Assembly (NCBI GenBank): GCA_900552975.1
Contig: UWSL01000003.1
Coordinates: 1-34,674 of the forward strand
Length of the DNA stretch: 34,674 nt
Reading direction: 5' to 3'
Source of the DNA: an uncultured Mycoplasmatota bacterium
GTDB taxonomy: Bacteria > Bacillota_I > Bacilli_A > RF39 > UBA660
A model generated the notes under the pieces. It was not told the origin of the DNA. It saw only the letters and a list, made by a program, of their open reading frames with translations, and did not search any database. Positions within the stretch are counted from its first letter, which is position 1. The number at the start of each line of letters is the position of its first letter. Below, piece after piece: positions 26,701 through 34,573 of the stretch. Position numbers and translations under genes: made by a program.

Positions 26701-29585
26701 CCCAATGTTTTTTCTAAATATGAAGTATCTACATTTAACAATTCACCATTCCAAGCTGTTTGATTTACTGGATAACTATCTAAAGCATCAAATAAAACCA
26801 AATGATTAATATTTGTTAAAACATCTGAATAAACATATTGTAACTTATAACGATACTTTCCTGCTTCATATACTTTAGTTTGCTTACCATAATCATTATC
26901 ACCTGGACCTTTAACTGTCGTATAAGCATCTCCAACAACAACTGTTACAGGAGCAATTTCTAAACTATTAGTAATAAATAATTTATTATTTTTATCATTT
27001 ATACTATCAATATTTGATAATTTATTCTTTACATCATCACTACTAAATAAAGAAGATAAAGCATTTTTTGCATCATTATATCCATTTTCTAATTCATTAC
27101 TACTAGAATACACTAAATCACTAATTAAATTATTTCCATAATCACGATTTGAAATTTGTGAATAAGCGATACTTAAATTAATATTAAAGCCAGTTAATAA
27201 TTTTTGATTTTCTAAAAGATAATTACCACTTTTATCATTAGTTAAATCTAATACAAGCATTGTTCTTCCAGTATCAGCAAAGTTATCAATATTTGAGACA
27301 TTAACATTAGTGGTAACATCACTAGCTACTGGAGTTGCAACAACATTACCATCAAGAGATGCCCCTAATGGCAAAAGAAAGTAAAATTTTCCATTTTGTT
27401 CTTCTTTTAATAAATTCTTTGATAAACTTAAAAGACTATCACTACTATCAATTTCTTGATACATTTTAATACTATAATCAATAATATTATTCTTAACTCC
27501 ATCATTAGTTGTTAAACGATTAAAAGATACCTTACTATTTAAAGAACTACTTTTATTTAATTTTGTTAAATATGTTCCAATATTAGAAGTAGTCTTTTTT
27601 TCATCATTAACAATAACAGAAATATAATTTTTTAAAACAACTGAATCTTCCTTATCAAATGAATTTAATAAATCTTTCATATTATTACTAGCTAATAATT
27701 GAATATTTAAACTTATTCCCATATAAACACTAGCTTGAGAGCCTTCATATGATATTTTTACATTAGTTGTATTATCAGGCAAGATAATAGGATTACTACT
27801 CGAAACATTATTAACAGATGTTGTTTTATCATCAAGTGCTATATAATTTATATTACCATTACTATCTTTCTTATAACTGCCAATTTTTTGCCATGAGTTA
27901 CCATTAATTTCTACATAAACATCTTTATCTGTATAATTATCAATTACATTTTCATTCAAGTAATATTCACGATGTTCATCACTATTAGTATAATAGTATT
28001 CACTATCTCCCAAAGGATAAAAAGATAAAATTTTATAGTCACCTTTTTGTAATTTTTTTTCAGAAACAACTGAATTATATGATTTATCAAGAACTAATCT
28101 GTCATTTACTAATTCCAACTTATAATTTTTAATTCCTTTTTCTGTTATATTAAAATTATTAAAACCTTTTAAATATTGTCCATTTATATCAACATTCATT
28201 GGTGAAGAAGTTGCTTCAATATTTAAATTTAAATTAATATTTTCATTATTATTTAATTTATTTATTGCACCAACACCAACATTATCATCACTTATTTCTT
28301 GTTGTGCTTCATTATTATCTCCACTTGGATATTCCGGATCTACTAAACCAGAAGTATTTTTATACTTTTGTTCAAAAGTAAATTCTTTTTCAGCTGATGC
28401 CAAACTTTCACCAACTAAATTATATTGTAAATTAAAAGTATTAGTAACTTCTTTACCACTCATATCACGAGCATATCTAACAATAAAGCCACGCGTTACT
28501 AATGGATTAGATGGTACTTCATCCTTTATTTTACTTGCTGTTGAATCAATATAATCACCAAATGGATTAAACTTATCTTTATCATTTAAAAATGCTGTTA
28601 AGTTGCCGGTCTTATAATTACTACCATCGTAATATGCAACTATTTCCCCATCATTGAATTTAGGAACAATATCTAGACTATACTTTTGTGTAGCCGCCAC
28701 TTCCAAATATGCAACATATTCTACATAATAGTAAGTACTATCATCTTCTAAATCATTTATTCCCCAATTACTATCCCAAGTTTCATAAACTACAGGTTTC
28801 TTTTGTGTTTCGTTACTAAAACTACCACCTGTTTTAACTGTTGCATAAACATCATTCGAAACAAAAGATTCTACGCAATTATCAAAACAAACCTTTACTT
28901 GAGAATTTTTTTCAACTTCACTTTGTATTTCTGAAGGTAAAAAATCATAAGCTATACTATAGTTGTAAGAAATTGTATTAACAGTATCTATCTCATTATT
29001 ATTAGTAACATATAATTCATTTGTACTTTCATCAAAATCCCACAAAAAATCACAGCCTTCGCTTAATGAAACATAACATATATCGCCCATATAAACTGCA
29101 CCAACTTGAGTTGATACTTCATTAATATCTCTATAAACAAGTAATTCATTACTATCTGGACTTGGCTCATAATAATATTCTTTATCATCAAATATTTTAA
29201 AAACATTAACAGGCAAATAATATTTTAATTCTCCACTTGCAATAGCTGATGTTGCTCCGCCAGTATATTCTAAATTTAAAACTAATGGAAATTCATTTTC
29301 ATACATATCATTAGCTGATGGTTCATAATTGGCAGTTACAGAATCATCAGTAAAAGCATCCCATGTCGCATTAAAAGACCATTCACCATATTTTTCTGAT
29401 GTATAGTCCTTAAAATTAAGACGCTTAGTTGTAATAGATTCTTTTTTTATACTATTTTTTAAAGAACTAGTTAAACGTGGTCCTAAAGTTATAGATACTC
29501 CTAATAATCCTAAAAAAATTATTACAATCAAAATAAAATTATTCTTTTTTATTTTTGCCTTTGAACAAACTTTCATACTAAACAC
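23790..29585 (-). CDS. giant surface protein with pilin-like repeats and sortase-type C terminus
   Basis: An exported wall-attached protein of 1931 residues by the GTG start at 29585; ATG 29576 (three codons shorter) is an alternative, and neither has a strong ribosome site. A basic N terminus and one hydrophobic helix (about 15-34) act as signal/anchor. The first 1200 or so residues are Asn/Ser-rich and beta-like. A DUF11-type domain (about 1245-1378) is followed by four alternating repeats: Cna/DUF5979-like (1379-1507), Spy0128/FctA pilin-like (1509-1628), Cna-like (1629-1757), Spy0128-like (1758-1872). The tail is NPNTKD (1897-1902), a membrane helix, then RVIKVRKFSN, the layout of a sortase substrate. 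No sortase is in the window. The likely role is adhesion or fibre formation. Confidence 0.85.
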   Translation of the reverse strand: MFSMKVCSKAKIKKNNFILIVIIFLGLLGVSITLGPRLTSSLKNSIKKESITTKRLNFKDYTSEKYGEWSFNATWDAFTDDSVTANYEPSANDMYENEFPLVLNLEYTGGATSAIASGELKYYLPVNVFKIFDDKEYYYEPSPDSNELLVYRDINEVSTQVGAVYMGDICYVSLSEGCDFLWDFDESTNELYVTNNNEIDTVNTISYNYSIAYDFLPSEIQSEVEKNSQVKVCFDNCVESFVSNDVYATVKTGGSFSNETQKKPVVYETWDSNWGINDLEDDSTYYYVEYVAYLEVAATQKYSLDIVPKFNDGEIVAYYDGSNYKTGNLTAFLNDKDKFNPFGDYIDSTASKIKDEVPSNPLVTRGFIVRYARDMSGKEVTNTFNLQYNLVGESLASAEKEFTFEQKYKNTSGLVDPEYPSGDNNEAQQEISDDNVGVGAINKLNNNENINLNLNIEATSSPMNVDINGQYLKGFNNFNITEKGIKNYKLELVNDRLVLDKSYNSVVSEKKLQKGDYKILSFYPLGDSEYYYTNSDEHREYYLNENVIDNYTDKDVYVEINGNSWQKIGSYKKDSNGNINYIALDDKTTSVNNVSSSNPIILPDNTTNVKISYEGSQASVYMGISLNIQLLASNNMKDLLNSFDKEDSVVLKNYISVIVNDEKKTTSNIGTYLTKLNKSSSLNSKVSFNRLTTNDGVKNNIIDYSIKMYQEIDSSDSLLSLSKNLLKEEQNGKFYFLLPLGASLDGNVVATPVASDVTTNVNVSNIDNFADTGRTMLVLDLTNDKSGNYLLENQKLLTGFNINLSIAYSQISNRDYGNNLISDLVYSSSNELENGYNDAKNALSSLFSSDDVKNKLSNIDSINDKNNKLFITNSLEIAPVTVVVGDAYTTVKGPGDNDYGKQTKVYEAGKYRYKLQYVYSDVLTNINHLVLFDALDSYPVNQTAWNGELLNVDTSYLEKTLGIKPTIYYSTIEKLDFSESKNVDLSKENVWTVDKPKDLSTVKAIAIDCGDYEFTGTDIKIPIVYVDMLASLNYDKLVTSNDDVYAYNNVAVKFSNVGSNTYTIKESEATKVSLMKSSIKMNAVAKNVIDGTEFASGSMDAPTRIDKELGYLISVSNQDLVSSYNNIVVNDLLPNGLELDASKITYYTGDDVSNKKLISDDNLIKYSYNASDNSLNLIVSEIKAGEKINLWVPVNVDPTNLNSDNAMFVNKIALVKIEDRAYRGQEFTLYNSILMPGISAKHYVSISGSAGYVDTENEAITVNRGDSYTYMIKLNNDKDVDAAGVKVVESVPSGLDVDESSISSSGIYDKQAGTITWDISSLAALSSMELIYKVTVSNDVPNNTRYVSKAHITLKNPYDNTKNVYDKDTNTIITIYKTATDLVINNKVAGKLADQNKKFSYEIIFEGKEYAAGEYEVLDTNSKKVGVLSIDNNGSGSYTYQLSDGEKLRFKDLAGEMNFKIIQKQEKGYTSSITDKVVTIESGNASIIGVTSEEKILSYEFVNEYSAQTTFIPMVKTTYDNGLEVDMFKVTLDAKAEGSTYSETKTNDVDGLIKFSEITYKDEVGTYVYSVKELEGDNERILYDSNYYTIVVKVTDNKDGTLNKEISYYDKYDNKLNVDTLEFKNEFIKVGLLVSNVFEGDYINPKKEFNYQVTVETDNVNDGNYKVYDKNNTELDDFIIKEGKGSYEFNLKSDEIVLISELPVGATYKVVEKMEDYYTSKIDGSSYLVDDEAKTITHNGVITLSTKKVNFKNLYETKANFLPNFKMELQDKELTNDEFSFLIKDVSAISTGYGEVVTNNLDGNIIFSSINFTKPGTYLFEITQLRGNSNHIYYDESKAYLELVLIDNEDGTMSVTPTYRYDNNFGKFINKYSESPIYSDGTNGTIIDKNTNNGINNPNTKDYFIIVIVIGMMSMLFFIVHRVIKVRKFSN

Positions 29586-29608
29586 TACTCTCTACTATTA
29601 TAAGTAAA

Positions 29609-29637
29609 ATTATATCATTTATCTTATAAAAAAACAA
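29609..29637 (-). promoter_or_regulatory. promoter of the giant surface protein gene
   Basis: Minus strand TTGTTT (29632-29637), a 17-nt spacer ending TGA, and a perfect TATAAT (29609-29614), an extended -10. It lies directly after the rny terminator. Confidence 0.65.
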
Positions 29638-29641
29638 TTAA

Positions 29642-29663
29642 AAAGAAGCCTATTTAGCTTCTT
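29642..29663 (-). terminator. intrinsic terminator of rny
   Basis: A 7-bp GC-containing stem (29643-29649 with 29657-29663) followed by TTTTT on the minus strand; the stop codon is in the loop next to the stem. Confidence 0.75.
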
Positions 29664-31203
29664 CCGTTGCGCGTGTTTCACGAATTACCGTTATCTTTAT
29701 TGTCCCAGGATATTGCATTTCACTTTCAATTTTTTCTTTCATATCTCGAGCAATTTTAAAACTTTGAATATCATCAATTTCTTCTGGTTTTACAATAACT
29801 CTAACTTCGCGTCCTGCTTGCATTGCAAATGCTTTTTCAACGCCTTCAAAACTATTACCAATATTTTCTAATTGTTCTAAACGTTTAATATAGTTTTCTA
29901 AAGAATCATTTCTAGCCCCAGGACGAGCTGCTGATAAAGTATCAGCTATTTGAACTAAAATTGCTATAACACTAGTTGGTTCAGTACCACCATGATGAGA
30001 TTTAATTGCATTAATGACAATCGGATCTTCATGATATTTTTTAGCTATTTCTTCACCAATTTCAACATGGCTACCTTCAGTTTCAAAATCAATCGCTTTG
30101 CCAATATCATGGAATAAACCCGCTCTCTTAGCTAAAGTTACATTTTCACCTAATTCGGCAGCCATTAAACCACAAAGATTAGCAACTTCTTTCGAATGTT
30201 GTAATGCGTTTTGACCATAACTAGTTCTAAAGTTAAGTTTTCCTATCAAGTTAACTTCTTTTGGATCAACCTTAGTTAAACCAAGTTCATAACAAACATT
30301 ATTACCCATTTCAGTAATTTTTTCTTCCATATCCTTTGAAACTTTTTCATAAACTTCTTCAATTCTTGAAGGATGAATTCTTCCGTCTTTTATTAAAGTT
30401 TCAATCGTTATTTTAGCTATTTCACGACGTAAAGGATCAAAACTTGAAATAACAATAGCTTCTGGCGTATCATCAATAATTAAGTCAACTCCAGTTACTG
30501 ATTCTATTGTTCTAATATTACGTCCCTCACGACCTATCAAACGACCTTTCATCTCATCATTAGGTAAAGTTATAGTACTAACGGTTTGTTCACTAACAAC
30601 ATCATTAGCATATCTTTGCATACTTGTAACAATCATATTTTTTGCTTTTTCATTAGCCTCTAGTTTAGCTTCTGCTTCCTTTTCTCTAATAAATTCTGCT
30701 ATTTCTTTTGCCATATCTTCTTCAACACGTTTCATGATTAAATCATGAGCTTTTTCCTTAGAAAATTTAGCAATATTTTCTAACTGTTCCATCTCACTTT
30801 TGAGCATTTCATCCATTTTAACTTCTTTTTCTTGTAATTCTTTTTGTTTATTAAGTAAATTATTGTCTTTTTGATCTAATAAAGCATCTCTATTTTGAAT
30901 CATTTCTTCTCTTTTATCTAAACTTTGTTCTCTTTGTAACAAACGTTCTTCAGATTCTTTTAATTCTGCTTTTTTTTCTTTAACTTCCCTATCTGTTTCT
31001 TGTTTTAAACGATAAGATTCTTCCTTTATTTCTAAAAGTGTATCTCTTTTTTGTTTATCAGACTCTTTTTTTGCTTGTTCAATCATTTTGGCTGCATTAG
31101 ATATCGTTTTACGTTCACGAATCATAACAGCGACAAACATTGCAATAATTCCAATTATAAAACCACCAAGAAGTGCTAAAATGGCCATTACTTTGTAATC
31201 CAT
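29650..31203 (-). CDS. rny: ribonuclease Y
   Basis: The membrane-bound endoribonuclease that starts mRNA decay in many Gram-positive bacteria. It has 517 residues: an N-terminal membrane helix (about 5-28), a long charged coiled coil (about 35-200), a KH RNA-binding domain with GRLIGREGRNIRTIE (about 220-234), then the HD domain with HSKEVANL, LFHDIGKA (HD pair near 365) and SHHGG. The start is ATG 31203, with GTGAGG six bases upstream; a GTG four codons earlier overlaps that site. It has its own promoter after the recA terminator. The recA-rny order matches Bacillus. Confidence 0.97.
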   Translation of the reverse strand: MDYKVMAILALLGGFIIGIIAMFVAVMIRERKTISNAAKMIEQAKKESDKQKRDTLLEIKEESYRLKQETDREVKEKKAELKESEERLLQREQSLDKREEMIQNRDALLDQKDNNLLNKQKELQEKEVKMDEMLKSEMEQLENIAKFSKEKAHDLIMKRVEEDMAKEIAEFIREKEAEAKLEANEKAKNMIVTSMQRYANDVVSEQTVSTITLPNDEMKGRLIGREGRNIRTIESVTGVDLIIDDTPEAIVISSFDPLRREIAKITIETLIKDGRIHPSRIEEVYEKVSKDMEEKITEMGNNVCYELGLTKVDPKEVNLIGKLNFRTSYGQNALQHSKEVANLCGLMAAELGENVTLAKRAGLFHDIGKAIDFETEGSHVEIGEEIAKKYHEDPIVINAIKSHHGGTEPTSVIAILVQIADTLSAARPGARNDSLENYIKRLEQLENIGNSFEGVEKAFAMQAGREVRVIVKPEEIDDIQSFKIARDMKEKIESEMQYPGTIKITVIRETRATEEAK

Positions 31204-31262
31204 TTCATACCTCACAATCTATTTTATAGAAAAATTATAAATAACTAATCATCTATAAAATT

Positions 31263-31291
31263 ATTATAATGAATTTTCAAACATTTTTCAA
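31263..31291 (-). promoter_or_regulatory. promoter of rny
   Basis: Minus strand TTGAAA (31286-31291), a 17-nt spacer and TATAAT (31263-31268), with about 55 nt of leader before the start. Confidence 0.7.
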
Positions 31292-31330
31292 TAAAAACAG
31301 AATATGCCCATTCTACAAGACAATAACCAT

Positions 31331-31360
31331 CAAAAAAGAAAAGTATTTTTTACTTTTCTT
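31331..31360 (-). terminator. intrinsic terminator of recA
   Basis: A perfect 10-bp stem (31336-31345 with 31351-31360) and a T-run on the minus strand. The recA stop codon is at the loop/stem junction. Confidence 0.8.
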
Positions 31361-32435
31361 CGATTACTTCACCTGTTTCAGGATTTATTACTACATTTTC
31401 TTTTTTCTTTTTACTAGTAGGTTTCTTCATTCCATTCAAAATGTCAAAATGCTCTCTAATTTTATATTCTAACTCATCTCGTAATTCAGGATTTTCTCGT
31501 AAGTAGTTTTTAACATTTTCTTTACCTTGACCAACCTTTTCTCCATTATACGAATACCAAGCACCACTTTTATCTAAAACATTAATTTCAGTTGCTAAGT
31601 CAACAATTTCTCCCTCTTTTGAGACACCTTCACCATACATAATATCTACTTGAGCTACCTTAAAAGGTGGTGCTACTTTATTTTTAACAACTTTAATATT
31701 TGTACGATTACCTATTACTGAATCGCCTTGTTTAATTTGTTCAGCTCTTCTTACTTCTAGTCTTATTGATGAATAAAATTTTAATGCACGGCCTCCTGGA
31801 GTAGTTTCAGGATTACCAAACATTACACCTACTTTTTCACGTAATTGATTAATAAAAATAGCTGTTGTCTTTGTTTTATTTAAGGTTCCTGATAATTTTC
31901 GTAAAGCTTGACTCATTAAACGTGCTTGTAAACCAACATGAGAATCACCCATTTCACCTTCAATTTCTGCTTGAGGAACTAAAGCTGCTACTGAATCTAT
32001 TACGACAATATCAATTGCTTCACTTCGTACTAAAGCTTCACAAATTTCTAAAGCTTGTTCACCAGTGTCTGGTTGCGATAAAAGTAATTCATCTATATCA
32101 ACCCCTAGGTTTTTAGCATAAATTGGATCTAAAGCATGTTCAGCATCAATAAAAGCAGCTCTACCACCTTGCTTTTGTACCTCCGCTATTGCATGCAATG
32201 CAAATGTTGTTTTACCAGAAGATTCTGGTCCATAAATTTCTATAATACGTCCTTTTGGATAACCTCCAGCTCCCAATGCAACATCTAAAGTAATGGAACC
32301 AGTTGACGTCGTTTCTATATTCAAATGACTTTCTGAACCAAGTTTCATAATTGACCCTTTGCCAAATTGTTTTTCAATATCCGCTAAAACTTGTTCTAAA
32401 GCTTTATCCTTATCTTTTTCATTTATTGCTTTCAT
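31350..32435 (-). CDS. recA: recombinase RecA
   Basis: The DNA strand-exchange ATPase and SOS co-protease. At 361 residues it is normal length: Walker A GPESSGKTT, the Walker B strand DIVVIDSVAAL, the L2-region block NQLREKVGVMFGNPETTPGG and the usual acidic/basic C-terminal tail (KPTSKKKKE). No intein interrupts it. The start is ATG 32435 (MKAINEKDK) with GGGAGG six bases upstream; an ATG ten codons earlier lacks a ribosome site. Its own strong promoter lies upstream with an SOS-box-like sequence. In Bacillus cinA sits between pgsA and recA; here it is absent. Confidence 0.98.
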   Translation of the reverse strand: MKAINEKDKDKALEQVLADIEKQFGKGSIMKLGSESHLNIETTSTGSITLDVALGAGGYPKGRIIEIYGPESSGKTTFALHAIAEVQKQGGRAAFIDAEHALDPIYAKNLGVDIDELLLSQPDTGEQALEICEALVRSEAIDIVVIDSVAALVPQAEIEGEMGDSHVGLQARLMSQALRKLSGTLNKTKTTAIFINQLREKVGVMFGNPETTPGGRALKFYSSIRLEVRRAEQIKQGDSVIGNRTNIKVVKNKVAPPFKVAQVDIMYGEGVSKEGEIVDLATEINVLDKSGAWYSYNGEKVGQGKENVKNYLRENPELRDELEYKIREHFDILNGMKKPTSKKKKENVVINPETGEVIEEK

Positions 32436-32466
32436 TTCTACCTCCCATTTGTTATGACACTTCAAT

Positions 32467-32494
32467 TTTATAATAGTTTAATAAGCTTTGTCAA
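32467..32494 (-). promoter_or_regulatory. promoter of recA
   Basis: Minus strand perfect TTGACA (32489-32494), a 16-nt spacer and TATAAA (32467-32472). Confidence 0.75.
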
Positions 32495-32502
32495 TCTTTT
32501 TT

Positions 32503-32516
32503 CGAACATTTGTTTT
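32503..32516. promoter_or_regulatory. possible LexA/DinR (SOS) box upstream of recA
   Basis: CGAACATTTGTTTT agrees with the Gram-positive consensus CGAACRNRYGTTYC at all but two positions. It lies eight bases upstream of the recA -35, a plausible repressor position. LexA is not in the window. Confidence 0.5.
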
Positions 32517-32561
32517 TGGTATCTTTTCATAAATCAAATTCTCTATTTTATTAATTTTAAC

Positions 32562-32596
32562 AATAAAAAAAAGAAATATTCTGAATAATATTTCTT
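32562..32596 (-). terminator. intrinsic terminator of pgsA
   Basis: A perfect 10-bp stem (32571-32580 with 32587-32596) and a T-run on the minus strand; the stem overlaps the pgsA stop codon. Confidence 0.8.
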
Positions 32597-33242
32597 AAAT
32601 TTCTGAGAATATAAAACCTTTATTAACAAGGTAATACTGGCAACCTGAGACAATACTCATAATAGTTGCAACATACACAAAAATATCAGCTATTCTTATT
32701 CCATTACCAATGAAAGCAAAAGGCATATTATAGAAGAATGTTAAAGTTACTCCTATCATCATACAAATTGTCTTTATTTTACCAGGCCAACTTGCTGCTA
32801 CAACTTTTCCTTTACTTCCACTCGCCATCTTAATTGAATCAACAACTATATCTCTTGTAATAATGATAACTGGTACTAAAAGAGGAATAAATTTATCATA
32901 AGCTAAAATTATCAAGACTCCATTAACTAAAACCTTATCAGCTATCGCATCCATAACTTTACCAAAATCAGTTACCATATTATACTTACGAGCAATGTAA
33001 CCATCTAAAAAATCAGTTACTGACGCTATCATAAATAAAACTCCAGCTACTATATATTTTAAATTAACATTTTCCACTCCTAAGATACTATATACTGGCC
33101 ATTCAACATTTACATCACGCCATGGAAATAAGAGGATTAAAAGAACAATTACAGATAAGACCAATCTTACACATGTAATCTTATTAGGTAAATTCATTCC
33201 TTTTTTCTTAGCTTCCTTTTTGCTTGTTTGTAACTTTGCCAT
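32595..33242 (-). CDS. pgsA: CDP-diacylglycerol-glycerol-3-phosphate 3-phosphatidyltransferase
   Basis: The membrane enzyme making phosphatidylglycerol phosphate. It has 215 residues with several membrane helices. The CDP-alcohol phosphotransferase signature is complete: DFLDGYIARKYNMVTDFGKVMDAIADK has the D-x2-DG-x2-AR-x8-G-x3-D-x3-D spacing. A 25-residue basic N-terminal extension (MAKLQTSKKEAKKKG) precedes the usual NLPNKITCVRL start. ATG 33242 is preferred (AGGTG six bases upstream); an ATG six codons earlier has the ribosome site inside its own frame. It follows the RodZ-like gene by seven bases, as in the Bacillus ymfM-pgsA pair. Confidence 0.93.
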   Translation of the reverse strand: MAKLQTSKKEAKKKGMNLPNKITCVRLVLSVIVLLILLFPWRDVNVEWPVYSILGVENVNLKYIVAGVLFMIASVTDFLDGYIARKYNMVTDFGKVMDAIADKVLVNGVLIILAYDKFIPLLVPVIIITRDIVVDSIKMASGSKGKVVAASWPGKIKTICMMIGVTLTFFYNMPFAFIGNGIRIADIFVYVATIMSIVSGCQYYLVNKGFIFSEI

Positions 33243-33249
33243 AGTACAC

Positions 33250-33723
33250 CTACTTTTCATATCTAATTATATTCGTCGTTTTATTATCCATAGTTATTTG
33301 TTTAACCGACCAAACTACTACCAGTAAAACTAAAACAGCTAAAATAATACTTAATACAATAATTAATTTACTATCATATTTTTTTTTAGAAACAGTGTAA
33401 GGTGAAACAATTTTCACTTCACTCACTTCTTCTTTTTGCTTTTCTTCCATTGCTTTTTCTATATCTTCAACTGGAATTTTAGAAGTATATTCAAATAGAT
33501 ACTCATTAAAATCATCAATTACTTTATCAGCATCCAATCCTAAATATTTAGCATAATTTCTAATATTATCCTTTAGTACAAAGATATCCTTAAAACAACC
33601 TATATTTCCATCTTCTATATTTTCTAAAATTAGCGTTTTAATCTCTAAATCTGCACTGGCTTCCTCTAAACTTACCCCTGAACCTTCACGAGTAGATCGG
33701 AGCAATTCGCCAACATCGTTCAA
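33250..33723 (-). CDS. RodZ/YmfM-like helix-turn-helix membrane protein
   Basis: A 157-residue bitopic protein. The N-terminal Xre-type helix-turn-helix (GELLRSTREGSGVSLEEASADLEI, continuing to IRNYAKYLGL) matches RodZ, which links MreB to the envelope. A charged linker (about 80-112) is followed by one membrane helix (about 118-140) and only 15 residues outside, so the large periplasmic domain of classical RodZ is absent, as in other short Gram-positive forms. The start is a TTG at 33723, because no in-frame ATG fits and the reading frame closes just upstream; AAAGGA lies about 12 bases before it. Order with pgsA supports the assignment. Confidence 0.82.
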   Translation of the reverse strand: MNDVGELLRSTREGSGVSLEEASADLEIKTLILENIEDGNIGCFKDIFVLKDNIRNYAKYLGLDADKVIDDFNEYLFEYTSKIPVEDIEKAMEEKQKEEVSEVKIVSPYTVSKKKYDSKLIIVLSIILAVLVLLVVVWSVKQITMDNKTTNIIRYEK

Positions 33724-33767
33724 GATTATTCACATTCCTTTCTTTTGTCAAATAAAAAAATAAAAAT

Positions 33768-34114
33768 AAGACTTAATAAGCCACGTTCTGTCCCTTTAAA
33801 AAAGGTGGCAAATATTTATCTACCTATTTCTAGGTCCTTTACATCGTTCATATTCCTAGTAAAGACTCCCCTACCAAATTTGGGTTTCTCACTCGCGGGG
33901 TTTACCTCGTTCCACTCTAGAAATTACTTTCTAGTCTCGTCTCTTTGGCACTTTTATATCTAATCTAATCCCATTAGGATTATTTCAAAGCCGTCAGTAT
34001 AAACTGCCTAAGGTTATTTTTTTCCTTAGCACGAACACTTACAACCATCACAGGTCGTGTGAGCTTGGACTTTCCTCTATATACCTAATATATATAGCAT
34101 TTGCCTAAAGTCTT
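33768..34114 (-). ncRNA. rnpB: RNase P RNA (bacterial type B-like)
   Basis: The catalytic RNA of RNase P, which cuts tRNA 5' leaders. On the minus strand the conserved core is unmistakable: GAGGAAAGTCC, then GTGTTCGTGC, a GGCAGT..CTGACGGC pair, AAAGTGCCA, GTGGAACG, GGTAAACCCC, GAGAAACCCAAATTTGG, TAGGGGA and the closing ACAGAACGTGGCTTA. The ends pair through AAGACTT/AAGTCTT (34108-34114 with 33768-33774), which I used as the P1 boundaries. The length of about 347 nt is slightly short for Bacillus-type RNA. T-rich sequence follows the 3' end. It overlaps the gpsB stop codon by two bases. Confidence 0.95.
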
Positions 34115-34442
34115 ATTCATTTTTGCCATAAACAACTTTTTCTAATTGACTTAAACGTCTTAGAAGATCAACATTACTAACAGCATTTCCAGTACTAGTA
34201 CTTTCTGCTGCCTCAATATTAGATTTGATTCTACGTAATTCACTTTTTAACTTATTATTTTCATCAGTTAAAAATTTTACTTCCTTCTTAAGACCATTAA
34301 TAAGAGTAATAAATTCATTATAATCATTAATAATTACATCTAAAAATTTATCCACTTCTTGTGGTCTAAAACCACGTGCATCTATTTTAAATTCTTTATC
34401 TAAAATATCTTGTGGAGTTAATGTAATTCGATCATTATACAT
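34113..34442 (-). CDS. gpsB: cell division regulator GpsB (DivIVA family)
   Basis: A small coiled-coil protein that directs penicillin-binding proteins between sidewall and septum. It has 109 residues. The N-terminal DivIVA-type membrane-binding block TPQDILDKEFKIDARGFRPQEVDKFLD is followed by a coiled coil to about 70, a low-complexity Ser/Thr linker and the C-terminal trimerising helix NVDLLRRLSQLEKVVYG, a layout diagnostic for GpsB rather than DivIVA. AGGGTG precedes ATG 34442. It lies immediately upstream of rnpB, the same neighbour as in Bacillus. Confidence 0.95.
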   Translation of the reverse strand: MYNDRITLTPQDILDKEFKIDARGFRPQEVDKFLDVIINDYNEFITLINGLKKEVKFLTDENNKLKSELRRIKSNIEAAESTSTGNAVSNVDLLRRLSQLEKVVYGKNE

Positions 34443-34468
34443 AACAAATCACCCTTCTTATATCTAAT

Positions 34469-34498
34469 ATTATAAAACTTTATCTAAATGTTTGTCAA
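34469..34498 (-). promoter_or_regulatory. promoter of gpsB
   Basis: Minus strand perfect TTGACA (34493-34498), an 18-nt spacer and perfect TATAAT (34469-34474). It probably also drives rnpB. The -35 lies within the last codons of the small upstream ORF. Confidence 0.75.
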
Positions 34499-34573
34499 GA
34501 TATCCGCCTCTACCTCAACTTGGGCTTCATTTAAAATTTCGATTAATTCCTGAATAAAATAATCAACTTTCAT
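34484..34573 (-). CDS. possible 29-residue ORF upstream of gpsB
   Basis: An ATG at 34573 with GAGG six bases upstream opens a 29-codon frame ending in TAG: an acidic, helix-like peptide (MKVDYFIQELIEILNEAQ and on). The ribosome site and composition look coding, but the length is near what chance allows and its 3' end carries the gpsB -35. An in-frame ATG four codons earlier exists. It could be a small protein or nothing; I recognise no family. Confidence 0.3.
   Translation of the reverse strand: MKVDYFIQELIEILNEAQVEVEADILTNI

Noticed and set aside
33730..33760. Promoter for the RodZ-like gene from a TTGACA at the rnpB 3' end
   Set aside because: The matching -10 would fall after the ribosome site, so it could not yield a translatable transcript.
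33745..33963. A 72-codon plus-strand open frame
   Set aside because: It lies within and antisense to the RNase P RNA gene, has no ribosome site and no protein-like conservation I can see.
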